Shown: positions 42,607 to 52,300 of the stretch, one piece after another
Layout: every line of letters begins with the position of its first letter
How positions within the stretch are numbered: position 1 is the stretch's first letter
Assembly (NCBI GenBank): GCA_023264995.1
Contig: JAHFUR010000018.1
Location: forward strand, 1 to 64,000
Length of the DNA: 64,000 nucleotides
From: Acidimicrobiia bacterium
GTDB taxonomy: Bacteria; Actinomycetota; Acidimicrobiia; Acidimicrobiales; AC-14
Reading direction: 5' to 3'
The notes under the pieces: generated by a model
The model's input: the letters and a program-made list of their open reading frames with translations, nothing else
Databases searched by the model: none
What the model was told of the DNA's origin: nothing
Made by a program: the position numbers and the translations under genes

Positions 42607-45096
42607 CTACCGCTTGCGATCCAACGGCAATCGATCGACGGATCGGGTCAAGGGACGAAGTCCAGACGTTTCGATCCTTTGATCCCGCTCGGCATCTCGC
42701 ACCTGAGCCTCGTTCTCAAAAATTACTGCGATCGGTTGTCTCGGGTCGTTTGGGTCTATAATGAAGCAAACAGCGACGGCTGCATTGGCTTGATATTGCT
42801 TATCACGCAAGTACGAACGAAAGCGAGCCCTCTCCCAATCCTCGGATGAATCCGGATCGAATGTCGCCCAGACCAGTAGCGCACTATCAGGCCCACCCAG
42901 CCCGACAAGCATTGTATAGGAATGGGACTGGCCGTCTTTCTTGGTTTGTCGCGCTATCCTCCGAGGTGTACGAGCGATGCGGTCTTGAAGGGCCGCCGAA
43001 CCCGCGAGAAGAGTTGCGCCAGTGGCGAGCCACCCAGCCTCTCCACGCTTCTGCAGGTGATCAACAAGCTCCTGCACAACTGGGTTCGCATTGTGAGACG
43101 GCTTGGGAGCCGGAGCCTGACGAAGACCGAGCTGATGGAAATACCAGGCATCGAGACGATCTGTGCGGCTCGTCAGCATCTCAGGATGCTGAGCCTTGAA
43201 ACGCCGTAGCTCTGCCACGGACGGTCCTCCCAGGGCGGGCATTTCCGCTCGGACTTCCTCGGGGTTGCGCTCGACGAAGAGCCCGGTGGCAAAAAACTCT
43301 AAGAAGAAATCGAGTTCATCGACTGCATGATAGAGCATCGTGACCGCAGGCTCTGTACGACGCCTAAGGTAGAGTAAGAACTCGGCTGGACGGTCTACAA
43401 GGTCACGGATGATTTCAAGGTCGTGAATAGAAACCGTCCAGGGAACGTCCTCTGGCGCAAGCAGTCCAGCTTGGATGAGGCTAACTGTCGCGGCGGCAAT
43501 TGCTGAAAGATCTTCGAGCGTGAGGGCGATCACGTGAACCTCGCGAATGAATGAAAGGTCTAGCCAAGCTCGGTCTCGGAGCACCAGCCCCTTATCCAGC
43601 TTGATCCGGTCTCGAAGCCGGTTCCCTTGGGCCGCTCCTTCTGTCACAAGCTTGCGCAGGTCCCCGTGAAGTCGCACCCTGTTGCCGGCGCGAGATTCAG
43701 GTCCTAGGGCACCGCTCTTCGCCTCTAAGACAATGGCAACATCGTCGAGCAACAATAGGCCATCGGCCTCAACCAACTTCGTATAGTCCGAAGGGAGGAC
43801 CTCTGGTGAAGGGGCATTGTTGTTCGGTACGAAGTATTCAATTGATACGCGCACCGCTGCACCGGGAAGTAAGGACGACAAGAGTGAGAGTCCAGTGCTC
43901 TCAAGGAATTGTCCTCGGTGCTTCGCGTACCGCTCCCATGACGCGGTCGGTTTAAGCTCCTCCTCGACTCGTTCACGCACTGCCGGAAGAAGCAACCCAT
44001 CGTGCGTGGGCATCGCAGTGCCTTGACCATCACGCAGTACTGGCCGAGTACGGAATGGAGATCGACCGTTAACAAACTTGAGCGCAGCTTGAACGGGATC
44101 ACCAGGAGTGAGGTCGTAGGATAGGAGTGCCACGGCGGACTCGACGACCACTTTAGGCAGTCCAGTACGGGTCTCGATGGCATGAACATCGATGATTGAC
44201 GCGTCAGCGGGATTATCCCATGTGGCGTCCCAAGACTGACGGGCTCGCTCGCGGGTCTCGAGTGGAACCTCTGGCATCGGCCCTGGGTCTCCGACCGTTC
44301 GCCCTCCGGCTGCACGCCACTCCTCGAAAGCGTCGCGAGTGACCTGAGCGAACTGACGCAGACTCAGCATCCGCTCATCTAGGCGACCGGTGTGCAGGCT
44401 CATTATCGCCTCGATGACTCTTCGTACCTCCGCGACGGTACAACCGATCGTGGCGCGGCAGTCAGTCTCAATGGAGGGCTCGTCGAACAAACCTGAGAGG
44501 GTCGCCTCAAGCATGTGAGGATAAGTCAGATTGCGGACAAATACCTCGCGCAATACACCACTCAACGCTATCTGCGCATCGGCGGTACCAGCTGCTAGCG
44601 CGTCCACCACCAAAAGAGTGGACGCTGCATCGAGAGCTTCACGCGTGAGGGCCTGCAACCCCTCAATAATCCCGTCGGGTCGTCTCCTCTGGGTCCCCGA
44701 GCTGGGCGCGATTCCTTGTCGGGTGCCTCGGGCGCTCAAGACGACTGCCCCCAACTCAATCGCGGCGGCGAGACCTTCGTGCTCAGTCTCTCGATACGTC
44801 TCCGGGTTAGCGGTCGCCTCGGCGAGCTTCAAGCTCTGAACAACGTCAAAAACATCGTAAGGCGCCGCTACATCACATATGCGCTGGACCGCGGCCGCAA
44901 ACTCCCTACGAGCACTCTCCATTGCGGATGCAAAATCCCCGGCCGCGTTCAAGTGTCTCAGCAGCCGGTCATGTCCTTCGACAATCAATCGCAACGGTCT
45001 CGCTAGGGTGTCAAGGTTCTCGCTGCTGACAGGGACCGCTCGATTCACGGAGCGCCTTCGCTTCTCCGCACGCTTCTTCTGGGACTTCGAACTCAC
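42607..45096 (-). CDS. 829-residue orphan protein with PD-(D/E)XK-like nuclease motif
   Basis: Start is a GTG at 45096 giving SSKSQKKRAEKRRRSVN, a very basic N-terminus, with the gene continuing on the minus strand. About 400 residues of helical sequence precede a likely nuclease core. Asp445 lies in VEADGLLLLDDVAIVL and Glu458/Lys460 in EAKSG, matching D-(x)n-E-x-K of PD-(D/E)XK folds. Around it come VEEELKPTASW and HGDLRKLVTEGAAQGNRLRD. The C-terminal ~250 residues carry further conserved-looking blocks (LDAWYFHQLG, NPVVQELVDHLQKRGEAGWL, YLRDKQYQANAAVAVCFI). No helicase, methylase or ATPase motif is seen. It may be a defence or DNA-processing protein; this is inference. Confidence 0.6.
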   Translation of the reverse strand: MSSKSQKKRAEKRRRSVNRAVPVSSENLDTLARPLRLIVEGHDRLLRHLNAAGDFASAMESARREFAAAVQRICDVAAPYDVFDVVQSLKLAEATANPETYRETEHEGLAAAIELGAVVLSARGTRQGIAPSSGTQRRRPDGIIEGLQALTREALDAASTLLVVDALAAGTADAQIALSGVLREVFVRNLTYPHMLEATLSGLFDEPSIETDCRATIGCTVAEVRRVIEAIMSLHTGRLDERMLSLRQFAQVTRDAFEEWRAAGGRTVGDPGPMPEVPLETRERARQSWDATWDNPADASIIDVHAIETRTGLPKVVVESAVALLSYDLTPGDPVQAALKFVNGRSPFRTRPVLRDGQGTAMPTHDGLLLPAVRERVEEELKPTASWERYAKHRGQFLESTGLSLLSSLLPGAAVRVSIEYFVPNNNAPSPEVLPSDYTKLVEADGLLLLDDVAIVLEAKSGALGPESRAGNRVRLHGDLRKLVTEGAAQGNRLRDRIKLDKGLVLRDRAWLDLSFIREVHVIALTLEDLSAIAAATVSLIQAGLLAPEDVPWTVSIHDLEIIRDLVDRPAEFLLYLRRRTEPAVTMLYHAVDELDFFLEFFATGLFVERNPEEVRAEMPALGGPSVAELRRFKAQHPEMLTSRTDRLDAWYFHQLGLRQAPAPKPSHNANPVVQELVDHLQKRGEAGWLATGATLLAGSAALQDRIARTPRRIARQTKKDGQSHSYTMLVGLGGPDSALLVWATFDPDSSEDWERARFRSYLRDKQYQANAAVAVCFIIDPNDPRQPIAVIFENEAQVRDAERDQRIETSGLRPLTRSVDRLPLDRKR

Positions 45097-46316
45097 GTTC
45101 GGAGCGTACGTCAACCCTTTGGAGGACGTCGCACGATTTCTCGCGAGGGGTGCTGGGCTTCCCTGGGGCACTGAAGATCCTGCGCTGGCGAACCAGGCGC
45201 ATGTCCGTGGTCGCGGCCCCAAATCAGGCGGAGGTCGTCTGCAGGAAGGCGTTCTCCTGGTTGCAGACCGCTTGGCGTCCGTTGATCGCCCAGGAGGAGC
45301 GAGCGGCGGAGCCCGATTGGGTGGAGCGAGGGACAACGCGAGAAGAGAGGCTTGGCGCCTTCGGAACGCCCGCGAAAGCTCTCTAGCGAGATGCTGGGAA
45401 GGGTCGGGCAACGGCGGCGGCGCCGGTCCTGCGAGTCGGCACCTGTAGGCCACAGCTGCGAAGCACTGGAACGCCCCACAACAGGTGCCCCATATCCTCG
45501 CCGAATCCTGGCCACCGGGATAGCCCGTATGTGCCGCTATCTCCAGCGCGTCCGAGAGAGAGCGCTCCGGCCTGCGGGTCTGCGCTGAGGACATGTCGTC
45601 GACGAACCAAGGTCGGAGGTCGACAGGCGCGCAAAGGCGGCAAGGAAAGGAACGGCAGCCGGCGGTGCGTCGAAAACGCGCTTGAGAGAACGCGTCCTCC
45701 ACGCAGCCGAAACCCCTCGTCGGATACATCGATGACGGTCCTCGACGGGCTCGAGATAAGTGCCGTACCGGGCGTAGGCCGAGATACGGCTCGGGGTGGC
45801 GTCTCCGCATGGGTGTTCGGCCCGGAAGTCGCCCATAACCGCCGGCCAGAGTGGCGACGGACCCCCGCGCAACGTGCCGTTGTCGCACGGGGGTGTCACC
45901 CAGGCGAAGGAGCGCATAACTGCGGGGTAGTTGAGCGCCGTCTGGGCGATTGGCGCGCGGACGGCTCCTTGGTCGGGACGGGCCGTTCGGCAGGCCAGTC
46001 GAAGTAGCCGGGATGGGTCGCAGAGGGGGCCGCACGGGCCGAGCCGGCAGGCCGGCGTTGGTCGTCGCGGGCGGCCACCCGCCGGGAGGCGCAGCGCTCG
46101 ACGTGATGCCGCCGCGCAGCCGTCCAAAGACACCCGTGCAGAAACCCTCCCTGAGGACCTTCCAGGACACGAAAAGGACACGCGGCCACGAAAAGGACAC
46201 GCGTTTGTGGCCTGTTACGGCGACTCTCGGGCAATTGTTGTACACGCACACACCCCCTGTGACCTGCTCTTTTCTGGAATTCTGGACGTCAGCGCAGGTC
46301 CGCCGATTGTCGCCTG
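45097..46316. other. Right end of element, 1.2 kb without a convincing gene
   Basis: Frames on both strands are overlapping and lack a consistent codon bias. The segment contains the arm-like repeats at 46165-46201 and ends at the right att copy. Confidence 0.5.
46165..46201 (+). repeat. Integrase arm-like repeats, right end
   Basis: GGACACG-type units start at 46165, 46176, 46184 (variant GGCCACG) and 46195, so two pairs with an 11-bp step. The first pair repeats 27460-27479 exactly. They lie about 115 bases inside the right attachment repeat. Confidence 0.55.
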
Positions 46317-46375
46317 GCAGGATTCAGGTTCCTGTGTCCGAAAGGACGTGGGGGTTCAAGTCCCCCCTCGCCCAC
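46317..46375 (+). repeat. Right attachment-site repeat
   Basis: A 59-bp perfect copy of the tRNA-Leu 3' part (27317-27375). The bases upstream do not form the tRNA 5' half, so this is an att copy and not a second tRNA gene. Confidence 0.95.
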
Positions 46376-46707
46376 CCCCTTTGACCTGCGGTTTTGTGTT
46401 GTGGAGGGTTCCGCACCCGGTCGTCGTACCCGCCAATTGCAACCCAGTTGCAACCCTTCGCATAGCCGGACGCGGCGGTACCGGGCGTCACGAGCCGACA
46501 TCGGACGATCCACCGAGCGCCGCGAACATCCTGGGCGGCCGAATCTCGGTGGCCAGGCGTGTCTCGATGGCCAGCGCCGTTCCGTCCAGCAAGCGCGGGG
46601 CCGCCCCTGCGGACTAGGTCGGGGTGCATTTACAGCAGATACCGGCAAAGTGGCATCGATGGCCCTCAGGGCATGTCAGCCAGGGCGTATGCGATTCTCT
46701 CGCAGCA
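46376..46707. other. Gap with a second arm-like repeat pair
   Basis: TTGCAACCC occurs at 46437-46445 and 46448-46456, again with an 11-bp step, 62 bases after the right att copy. No gene is visible in this gap. Confidence 0.5.
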
Positions 46708-48393
46708 CTAGCCGGGCCCGTAGCGAACTCCCGGGCCTCCGCGCGCGTCGCCGATCTTCGAGACAAGCCCGCGGGAACGCAGGTCGGCGAGGAGGTTGCG
46801 GGCGCGGTAGACGTCGATGTCGAACATCCTCTGTACCGTGCGGTTCGTGACGTAGCCGTACTCGCGAATGTGATCCAGGACCTTGTCGTCGACGCCATCG
46901 AGTTGTCGACGGTGGTAGTGGAGGGCCCGCGCCAATCCGGCGACGGCCTCAGGGCGAAGGCGGTAGGTCGGGACGGGGTGGTGCGCGGTTCGCCGCGTTG
47001 GTTCGGCGACCCGCTCGTCGGACATCCGCTGCAGGATTCGTTGCGCTTCGGCCGGCGACCGCTGGATGACCCCGGCCAGGTGGAGCGCGTCGATGGTCCG
47101 CCGCGTCCGGAGGGCGGACAGAGCCAGGAGGACGTCGACGTCGCGTCCGAGCGCGTCGGGGAGGTCGGCCACGTACCGCACGAACGCCTTGTTCCCGGTG
47201 CCGCCCTCGAGGGCGGCCTGGACCAGGAGATCCTCGGATCGAAAGGCGGGGGGCTCCTTGCCGCTGCGAAGCATCTCTCGATACGCCCTATCGACACCCT
47301 GGCCCGTCCGCTCGGCGAGCTGCAGGAGCGCGACCGTCTCGGTGAGCAGCCGGTTCCGCGGCGTCGACGGGTAGGTGAGGATGTTCTGGGGTGTGACGCC
47401 AGCGACGAACCCGCCGGGGCTGGAGATCGTCAGGCGATCGGCGGTGTGCTCGATGTCGACCGTGCCATGAGTGTCGTAGGAGCGGTGGATCAACGCGTTG
47501 ACGACCAGCTCCCGAACGGCGTCGATGGGGTAGTCGCTGAGTGAGAGCTGCACTCCTCCGGGGAGGCCCAGCGGCTCGATCTGGGTGCGCCGTTCGACGG
47601 CCTCGATGAGCAACTCAATGGCGGCGAGCATGGGCTCACGGCCTCGCACCCGGTTGGTCGCCTCCGCTCCCGAGGTCGGCCGGTTCTGGTAGGAGTACCC
47701 GTACTCGGGGAGCCGGTCGGCCAGTAGCTCGGCGGGAGCAAGCAGGAGCGCGGCGGCGCGGGTGAGCCCCCCACGTGCTGTGGCCAATCTGAGGTCGGTC
47801 AGCAAGCGTCCCGTGTCGAGGGCAGCGAGCTCGTGGCGGCCGGCACGACGGAGCAACTGACGCAGTCGCTCGATCTCCAACGGTGCCAGCTCCGACGCGC
47901 GCACGGGGATCTCCTCCGCCGACCAGTCGATCAGACCGCGCGCCGACAGGACCTCCCGCTGCTGGTCGGGGGTGAAGGGAAGGCACTCGCGGCCGAGCCG
48001 GCGGGTCGCGAGCCCGGCTGCATTGGAACAGGTGCCGACGCCAGGTGGCACCGAGACGATCACCAGCCTTCGACCGTGGTCGATGCGCTCGACGACGAAG
48101 CAGGTCAAGCTCGGCCGGGTGCGGTCGAAGATGCCCTTGCGCATGACGTCCACGGTGAGCGCCGGGGGCACGTCCTGGAAGGCGTCCGGGCCGATCTGGT
48201 CGTCGACCACCCCGAGCACGATGGTGCCGCCGCGGGCGTTGGCGAAGCACACGGCAGCGTCGGCCAGGATGCGGAGCGTGTCCTTGACGTCACGGCCAAA
48301 CTGCTTGAACTCGAGCTCGTCACCTTCGAGCTCTCGGGCCCTCAGACCCATGGCGATGCTCGTGAGTGCGGCGTCGACGGAGCCTGCGACCAC
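46708..48393 (-). CDS. AlbA_2-domain ATP-binding protein (Schlafen/RecG-like N-terminal family)
   Basis: The 561-residue protein has an N-terminal AlbA_2 (Schlafen) domain (about 25-130, with DELEFKQF, AVCFANARGGTIVLGV). A GHKL ATP-binding-like domain follows (about 280-385, PIDAVRELVVNALIHRSY, LTISSPGGFVAG), and winged-helix parts near 440 and 500 (DDKVLDHIREYGYVTNRTVQRMF). Members are DNA-binding transcriptional regulators or helicase-like proteins, and several are linked to defence loci; function here is unassigned. It lies between the right att copy and a decayed third att copy, and so may be cargo of an older element. It stands alone on the minus strand. Confidence 0.82.
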   Translation of the reverse strand: MVAGSVDAALTSIAMGLRARELEGDELEFKQFGRDVKDTLRILADAAVCFANARGGTIVLGVVDDQIGPDAFQDVPPALTVDVMRKGIFDRTRPSLTCFVVERIDHGRRLVIVSVPPGVGTCSNAAGLATRRLGRECLPFTPDQQREVLSARGLIDWSAEEIPVRASELAPLEIERLRQLLRRAGRHELAALDTGRLLTDLRLATARGGLTRAAALLLAPAELLADRLPEYGYSYQNRPTSGAEATNRVRGREPMLAAIELLIEAVERRTQIEPLGLPGGVQLSLSDYPIDAVRELVVNALIHRSYDTHGTVDIEHTADRLTISSPGGFVAGVTPQNILTYPSTPRNRLLTETVALLQLAERTGQGVDRAYREMLRSGKEPPAFRSEDLLVQAALEGGTGNKAFVRYVADLPDALGRDVDVLLALSALRTRRTIDALHLAGVIQRSPAEAQRILQRMSDERVAEPTRRTAHHPVPTYRLRPEAVAGLARALHYHRRQLDGVDDKVLDHIREYGYVTNRTVQRMFDIDVYRARNLLADLRSRGLVSKIGDARGGPGVRYGPG

Positions 48394-48641
48394 GAGAACT
48401 GATCCTAACTGATTGTCCGGCAGAAGTGTCCGACTATCAGTTACCCCCCGGTTACCGCACGGCTAGTCCTCAGAGCGCTCCGACGACTCCGTGCGGCTCC
48501 CTTCGGGTCGTTCTCGTCGGCCGTGACGACGGCGTAACGGCCCGGCGGAGCGGCCCGACGGCCTCTCAGTGGCGACTGCGCCCAGGGTGCGCCGAGGGGC
48601 CGCCGAGGGGTAGACGGAGGGCGGATCTCGGGTCTGGCCGT

Positions 48642-48671
48642 GGTCAGGGCGTGGTCACGAGTTGGTCACGA
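48642..48671 (+). repeat. Three arm-like repeats left of third att copy
   Basis: GGTCAGGG (48642), GGTCACGA (48653) and GGTCACGA (48664) follow each other at exactly 11 bases and lie ~118 bases before the decayed att copy. The spacing mirrors the right end of the main element. Confidence 0.5.
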
Positions 48672-48788
48672 ACGCGGCGAAACGGGGCGGTATGCAGGGG
48701 TACTGGCCGGACGAGAGAAATCGCGAAATCCCAGGTCAGGGCACATATTCGGCACCAATCGGCACCTGACATAACTGCTCGAGGCGGA

Positions 48789-48809
48789 GTTCAAGTCCCC
48801 CTCGCCCAC
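48789..48809 (+). repeat. Third, decayed tRNA-Leu 3'-end copy
   Basis: GTTCAAGTCCCCCTCGCCCAC matches the tRNA T-arm and acceptor end with a single missing C. The 5' part of the 59-bp repeat is not conserved. The following sequence (GGTAAAcgtgctGGTCA...GCGGCGGG) resembles the bases after the intact tRNA (GGTAAAagagtaGGTCA...GCGGCGG). Confidence 0.65.
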
Positions 48810-49318
48810 CGGGTAAACGTGCTGGTCAAAGGGTACGCGGCGGGCTTGAGCGCGCGCGGGCGCGCGGGCTGCTCGGGGCTCCGTGGACACAAATTGGACA
48901 GGACGTTTGGACACGAGGCCGGGCATGGACGCGCGCCGGGACACCGAGGTGTGCACGGACGACGTCCAGCGGTAGGTGCGGTCCGTGAACCATCGCGATG
49001 GCCGACTAGATGTCTCGCTGGGGGGTAGTGGCTTCGCCAGCTGGCAGCCGGCGAATGCGCTCAGCAGCCGTGTCGACCCGCCAGGCCGGGGTCGGGAGAT
49101 GGGGCTTCCAGTCTTCGAGCCGGTCCCATCAGGCTGGCGGGGATGGGCCCGCGCCCCACCCGTTGGGCCAGCGGACATCGACGTCAACTTGGTCGGCGCG
49201 AAGTGTCGTACCCGATTACGACAGACATTCGACCCGTTTGACTCGATGCTTGGCCGGGACCCATGGGGGGCGAGCCGCGGACGGGTTGCTGTGCGCGGAC
49301 GAAAGGGACGGAACTGAG

Positions 49319-52300
49319 ATGCGAAACAGAATGGTCGGCCGCGGCCGCGTCGGTTCATTCCTGGCTTATCCGGCGAAGGTGACGTCGCGGTGGGCGCGTC
49401 TCTCCGTGCTGTCGCTGCTCGCGGCGATCCTGGCGCCGCTCATGGGAATGCACGCCGCCGGCGCCGCCGTCGTGTTCTCGCAGAACTTCGACGGGGTGGC
49501 CGCGCCGGCTCTGCCGGCGGGCTGGACGAGCACGGCGGCCGGGATCGGCACGCCGTTCGTGACCACGACGGCGTCGCCCGACACGGCTCCGAACGCCGCG
49601 TTCACGGCGGAGAGCACCCGTCTTTCGGACATCGGGCTCGTGTCACCGGTCTTTACGTGGCCGCAGAACGGGATGCTGACCTTCCGGCACAAGTTCGACA
49701 CGGAGATCCAGCACGACGCCGGCGCCCTCGAGATCAAGATCTACGGGACCGACTGGCGCGACTTCACGACGACGCCGCAGGTCGGCGGGACGTACGTCGC
49801 GGGGGGCTACACCGGGTACGTCGCCGACACGACAGGGCCCTCGGGGAGCGGCTCGCCTCTGCGGAACCGCTACGCGTGGACCGGCAACAGCGGCGGCTAC
49901 ATCACAACCATCGCCTACCTGCCGGCCGCCGCTGCCGGCCAGAGCGTCCAGTTGCGCTGGCGGTTCGGGACCGACGACGGCGGCCTTGGCGGGAACGGAT
50001 GGTCCGTCGACAGCATCTCGGTGACCAACGACCCCGCCAAGGTGACCCTCAACCAGGCGGTGGGACAGGCCGACCCGGCGACCAGCGGGCCGGTCAACTT
50101 CACGGCGACGTTCAGCCGGCCCGTCACGGGCTTCAGCGGGTCGGACATCTCGTTTGCCGGCTCGACCGCGCCGGGCACGCTGGCGGCCGCGGTCACGGGC
50201 GGCCCGTCGGTCTACAACGTGGCCGTCTCGGGCATCACCGGCTACGGAACTATCAAGGCGGCCATCCCGGCGGGCGCCGTCGACGGCGGCAACCAGGCCG
50301 CGACCTCGACCGACGCCACGGTGCTGTACCAGCCCGCCACGGTGACCATCAACCAGGCGAGCGGCCAGGCCGACCCGACCACGAGCTCGCCGATCAACTT
50401 CACGGCAACCTTCAGCAAGGCGGTTACCGGGTTCACCGCATCGGACGTCTCCTTTAACGGCTCCAACGCGCCGGGCACGCTGGCGGCGGCGATCACGGGC
50501 GGCCCGGCCACCTACAACGTGGCCGTGTCGGGCATGGCCGGGCCCGGCGTCGTCAAGGTCGGCATCCCGGTCAACTCGGTCGACGGGGGGAACGCGCCGT
50601 CGACGACGACGGACGACCACGTCAACTTCTCGGCGGCGAGCGTCACGATCAACCAGGCCAGCGGCCAGGCCGATCCGGCCCTGAGCGGGCCCATCAACTT
50701 CACGGCCACGTTCAACCGGGCGGTGACCGGGTTCACCGCGGCCGACGTCTCCCTCGCCGGCTCGACGGCGCAGGGGACGCTCACCGCGACCGTCACCGGC
50801 AGCGGCGCGGCCTACAACGTGGCCATCTCGGGCATGACCGGGCCGGGCACGGTGAAGGCGTCCATCCCCACCAACGTCGTCGACGGCGGCAACGTGGCGT
50901 CGACCTCGACCGACAACACCGTGACGTTCGGGGCCGTCGGGGTCGTGGTCAGCACCGACAGCGCCCAGAAGGACCCGACCGGATTCGGACAGATCTTCTA
51001 CATCGTCCGGTTCACGTCCCCGGTGTCCGGCTTCACGGAGAGCGACCTCTCCTTTGCCGGCTCGACGGCCCCCGGGCCGCTGGTGGCGACGTCGCACGGG
51101 AGTGACTACAACCAGAACCAGCAATTCCACATCACGGTGACGGGCATGTCCGGGCCCGGTGTCGTGAAGCTGTCGGTGCCGGCCAACGTGGTCGACGGAG
51201 GCAACGCGGCATCGACCTCGACGGACAACACCGTCACATTTTCGGGCATCACCGTCACGCTCAACCAGGCCGCGAGCCAGGCTGACCCGACGTCGGCATC
51301 AACCGTCAACTTCACCGCCGTGTTCAGCAATCCGGTGACGGGGTTCACGGGCAGCGACGTCACCCTCGACGGCTCGACGGCGCCGGGGACCCTGAAGGCG
51401 ACGGTGACCGGTGGCCCGTCGACCTACAACGTGGCTGTGTCGGGCATGACCGGGCCCGGCAAGGTCAGCCCATGGATCTACTGGGACGTCGTCGACCAGG
51501 GCAACGCTGGCGCCACGTCCACCGACGGCTCGGTGGATTTCAGCGGCACCGCCGTCACCGTCAACCAGGCCAGCGGGCAGGCCGACCCCACGGCGGCGTC
51601 ACCGATCAACTTCACCGCCACCTTCAGCAAGGCCGTCACCGGGTTCACCGCCGCTGACGTGTCGTTCGCCGGCTCCACCGCGCCGGGGACGCTGACGGCG
51701 GCGGTCACAGGCGGACCGACCACCTACACCGTGGCGGTCTCGGGCATGACGGGGTCGGGGCTGGTCAAGGCGTCCGTACCCGCCAACGCCGTCAACGGCG
51801 GGAACGCGGCGTCGACCTCCACCGACAACTCGGTGAGCTTCGTCAACGCCACCGTCACCATCAACCAGGCCGCCGGCCAAGCCGATCCGACCGCGGCGTC
51901 TCCGATCAACTTCACGGTTGTCTTCAGCAAGGCCGTCACCGGCTTCACCGCTTCGGACGTGGCGCTCAGCGGGGACGCACCCGGGACGTTGACCAAGACC
52001 GTCACCGGCGGGCCGAGCACGTACAACGTCGCCGTCGCGGGCATGACCGGACCGGGCCTCATCAGGGCCATTGTCGCGGCCAACGTGGTCGACGGGGGCA
52101 ACGCCAAGGCGACCTTCACCGACAACGCGGTGACCTTCGTGAACGCCACCGTCACCGTCGAACAACGCAGCGGCCAAGCCGACCCGACGTCGGGCTTCCC
52201 CATCAACTTCACCGTCAGATTCAGCAAGGCGGTGACGGGATTTACGGCGGCCGATGTCTCCTTCGCCGGCTCGACCTACTCGACGGCCTTGACGGCGACG

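Larger units (their letters stand above)
27317..46375. mobile_element. 19.0-kb integrative (probably mobilizable) element inserted in tRNA-Leu
   Basis: Bounded by a perfect 59-bp direct repeat of the tRNA 3' part (27317-27375 and 46317-46375, offset exactly 19,000). It carries a tyrosine integrase, an excisionase, a MobF relaxase-helicase and a DarT/DarG pair, with Lsr2 and several orphan and broken cargo genes towards the right end. Short 11-bp-period repeats lie just inside both ends. No coupling protein or type IV secretion genes are visible, so self-transfer is unlikely; mobilisation by another plasmid or element is inferred. Base composition of the right half (35-46 kb) is visibly lower in GC than the flanking chromosome. 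Confidence 0.9.
48394..49318. other. Gap with decayed att copy and arm-like repeats
   Basis: No gene with convincing coding bias in 925 bases. GGTCA(C/G)GR-type repeats start at 48642, 48653 and 48664 (11-bp steps), the tRNA-end remnant lies at 48789-48809, and TGGACA(C/G) repeats at 48884, 48895 and 48908 follow it. Confidence 0.55.

Noticed and set aside
45537-46181. 214-residue minus-strand frame in the right end of the element
   Set aside because: No recognisable domain, unusual composition, and overlapping equally long frames on both strands.
46317-46375. Second tRNA-Leu gene
   Set aside because: Only the 3' part is present; the acceptor 5' strand and D-arm are absent, so it is an att copy.
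48789-48809. Functional tRNA 3' end of another tRNA gene
   Set aside because: No upstream tRNA body pairs with it, and it matches the tRNA-Leu end with one base missing.
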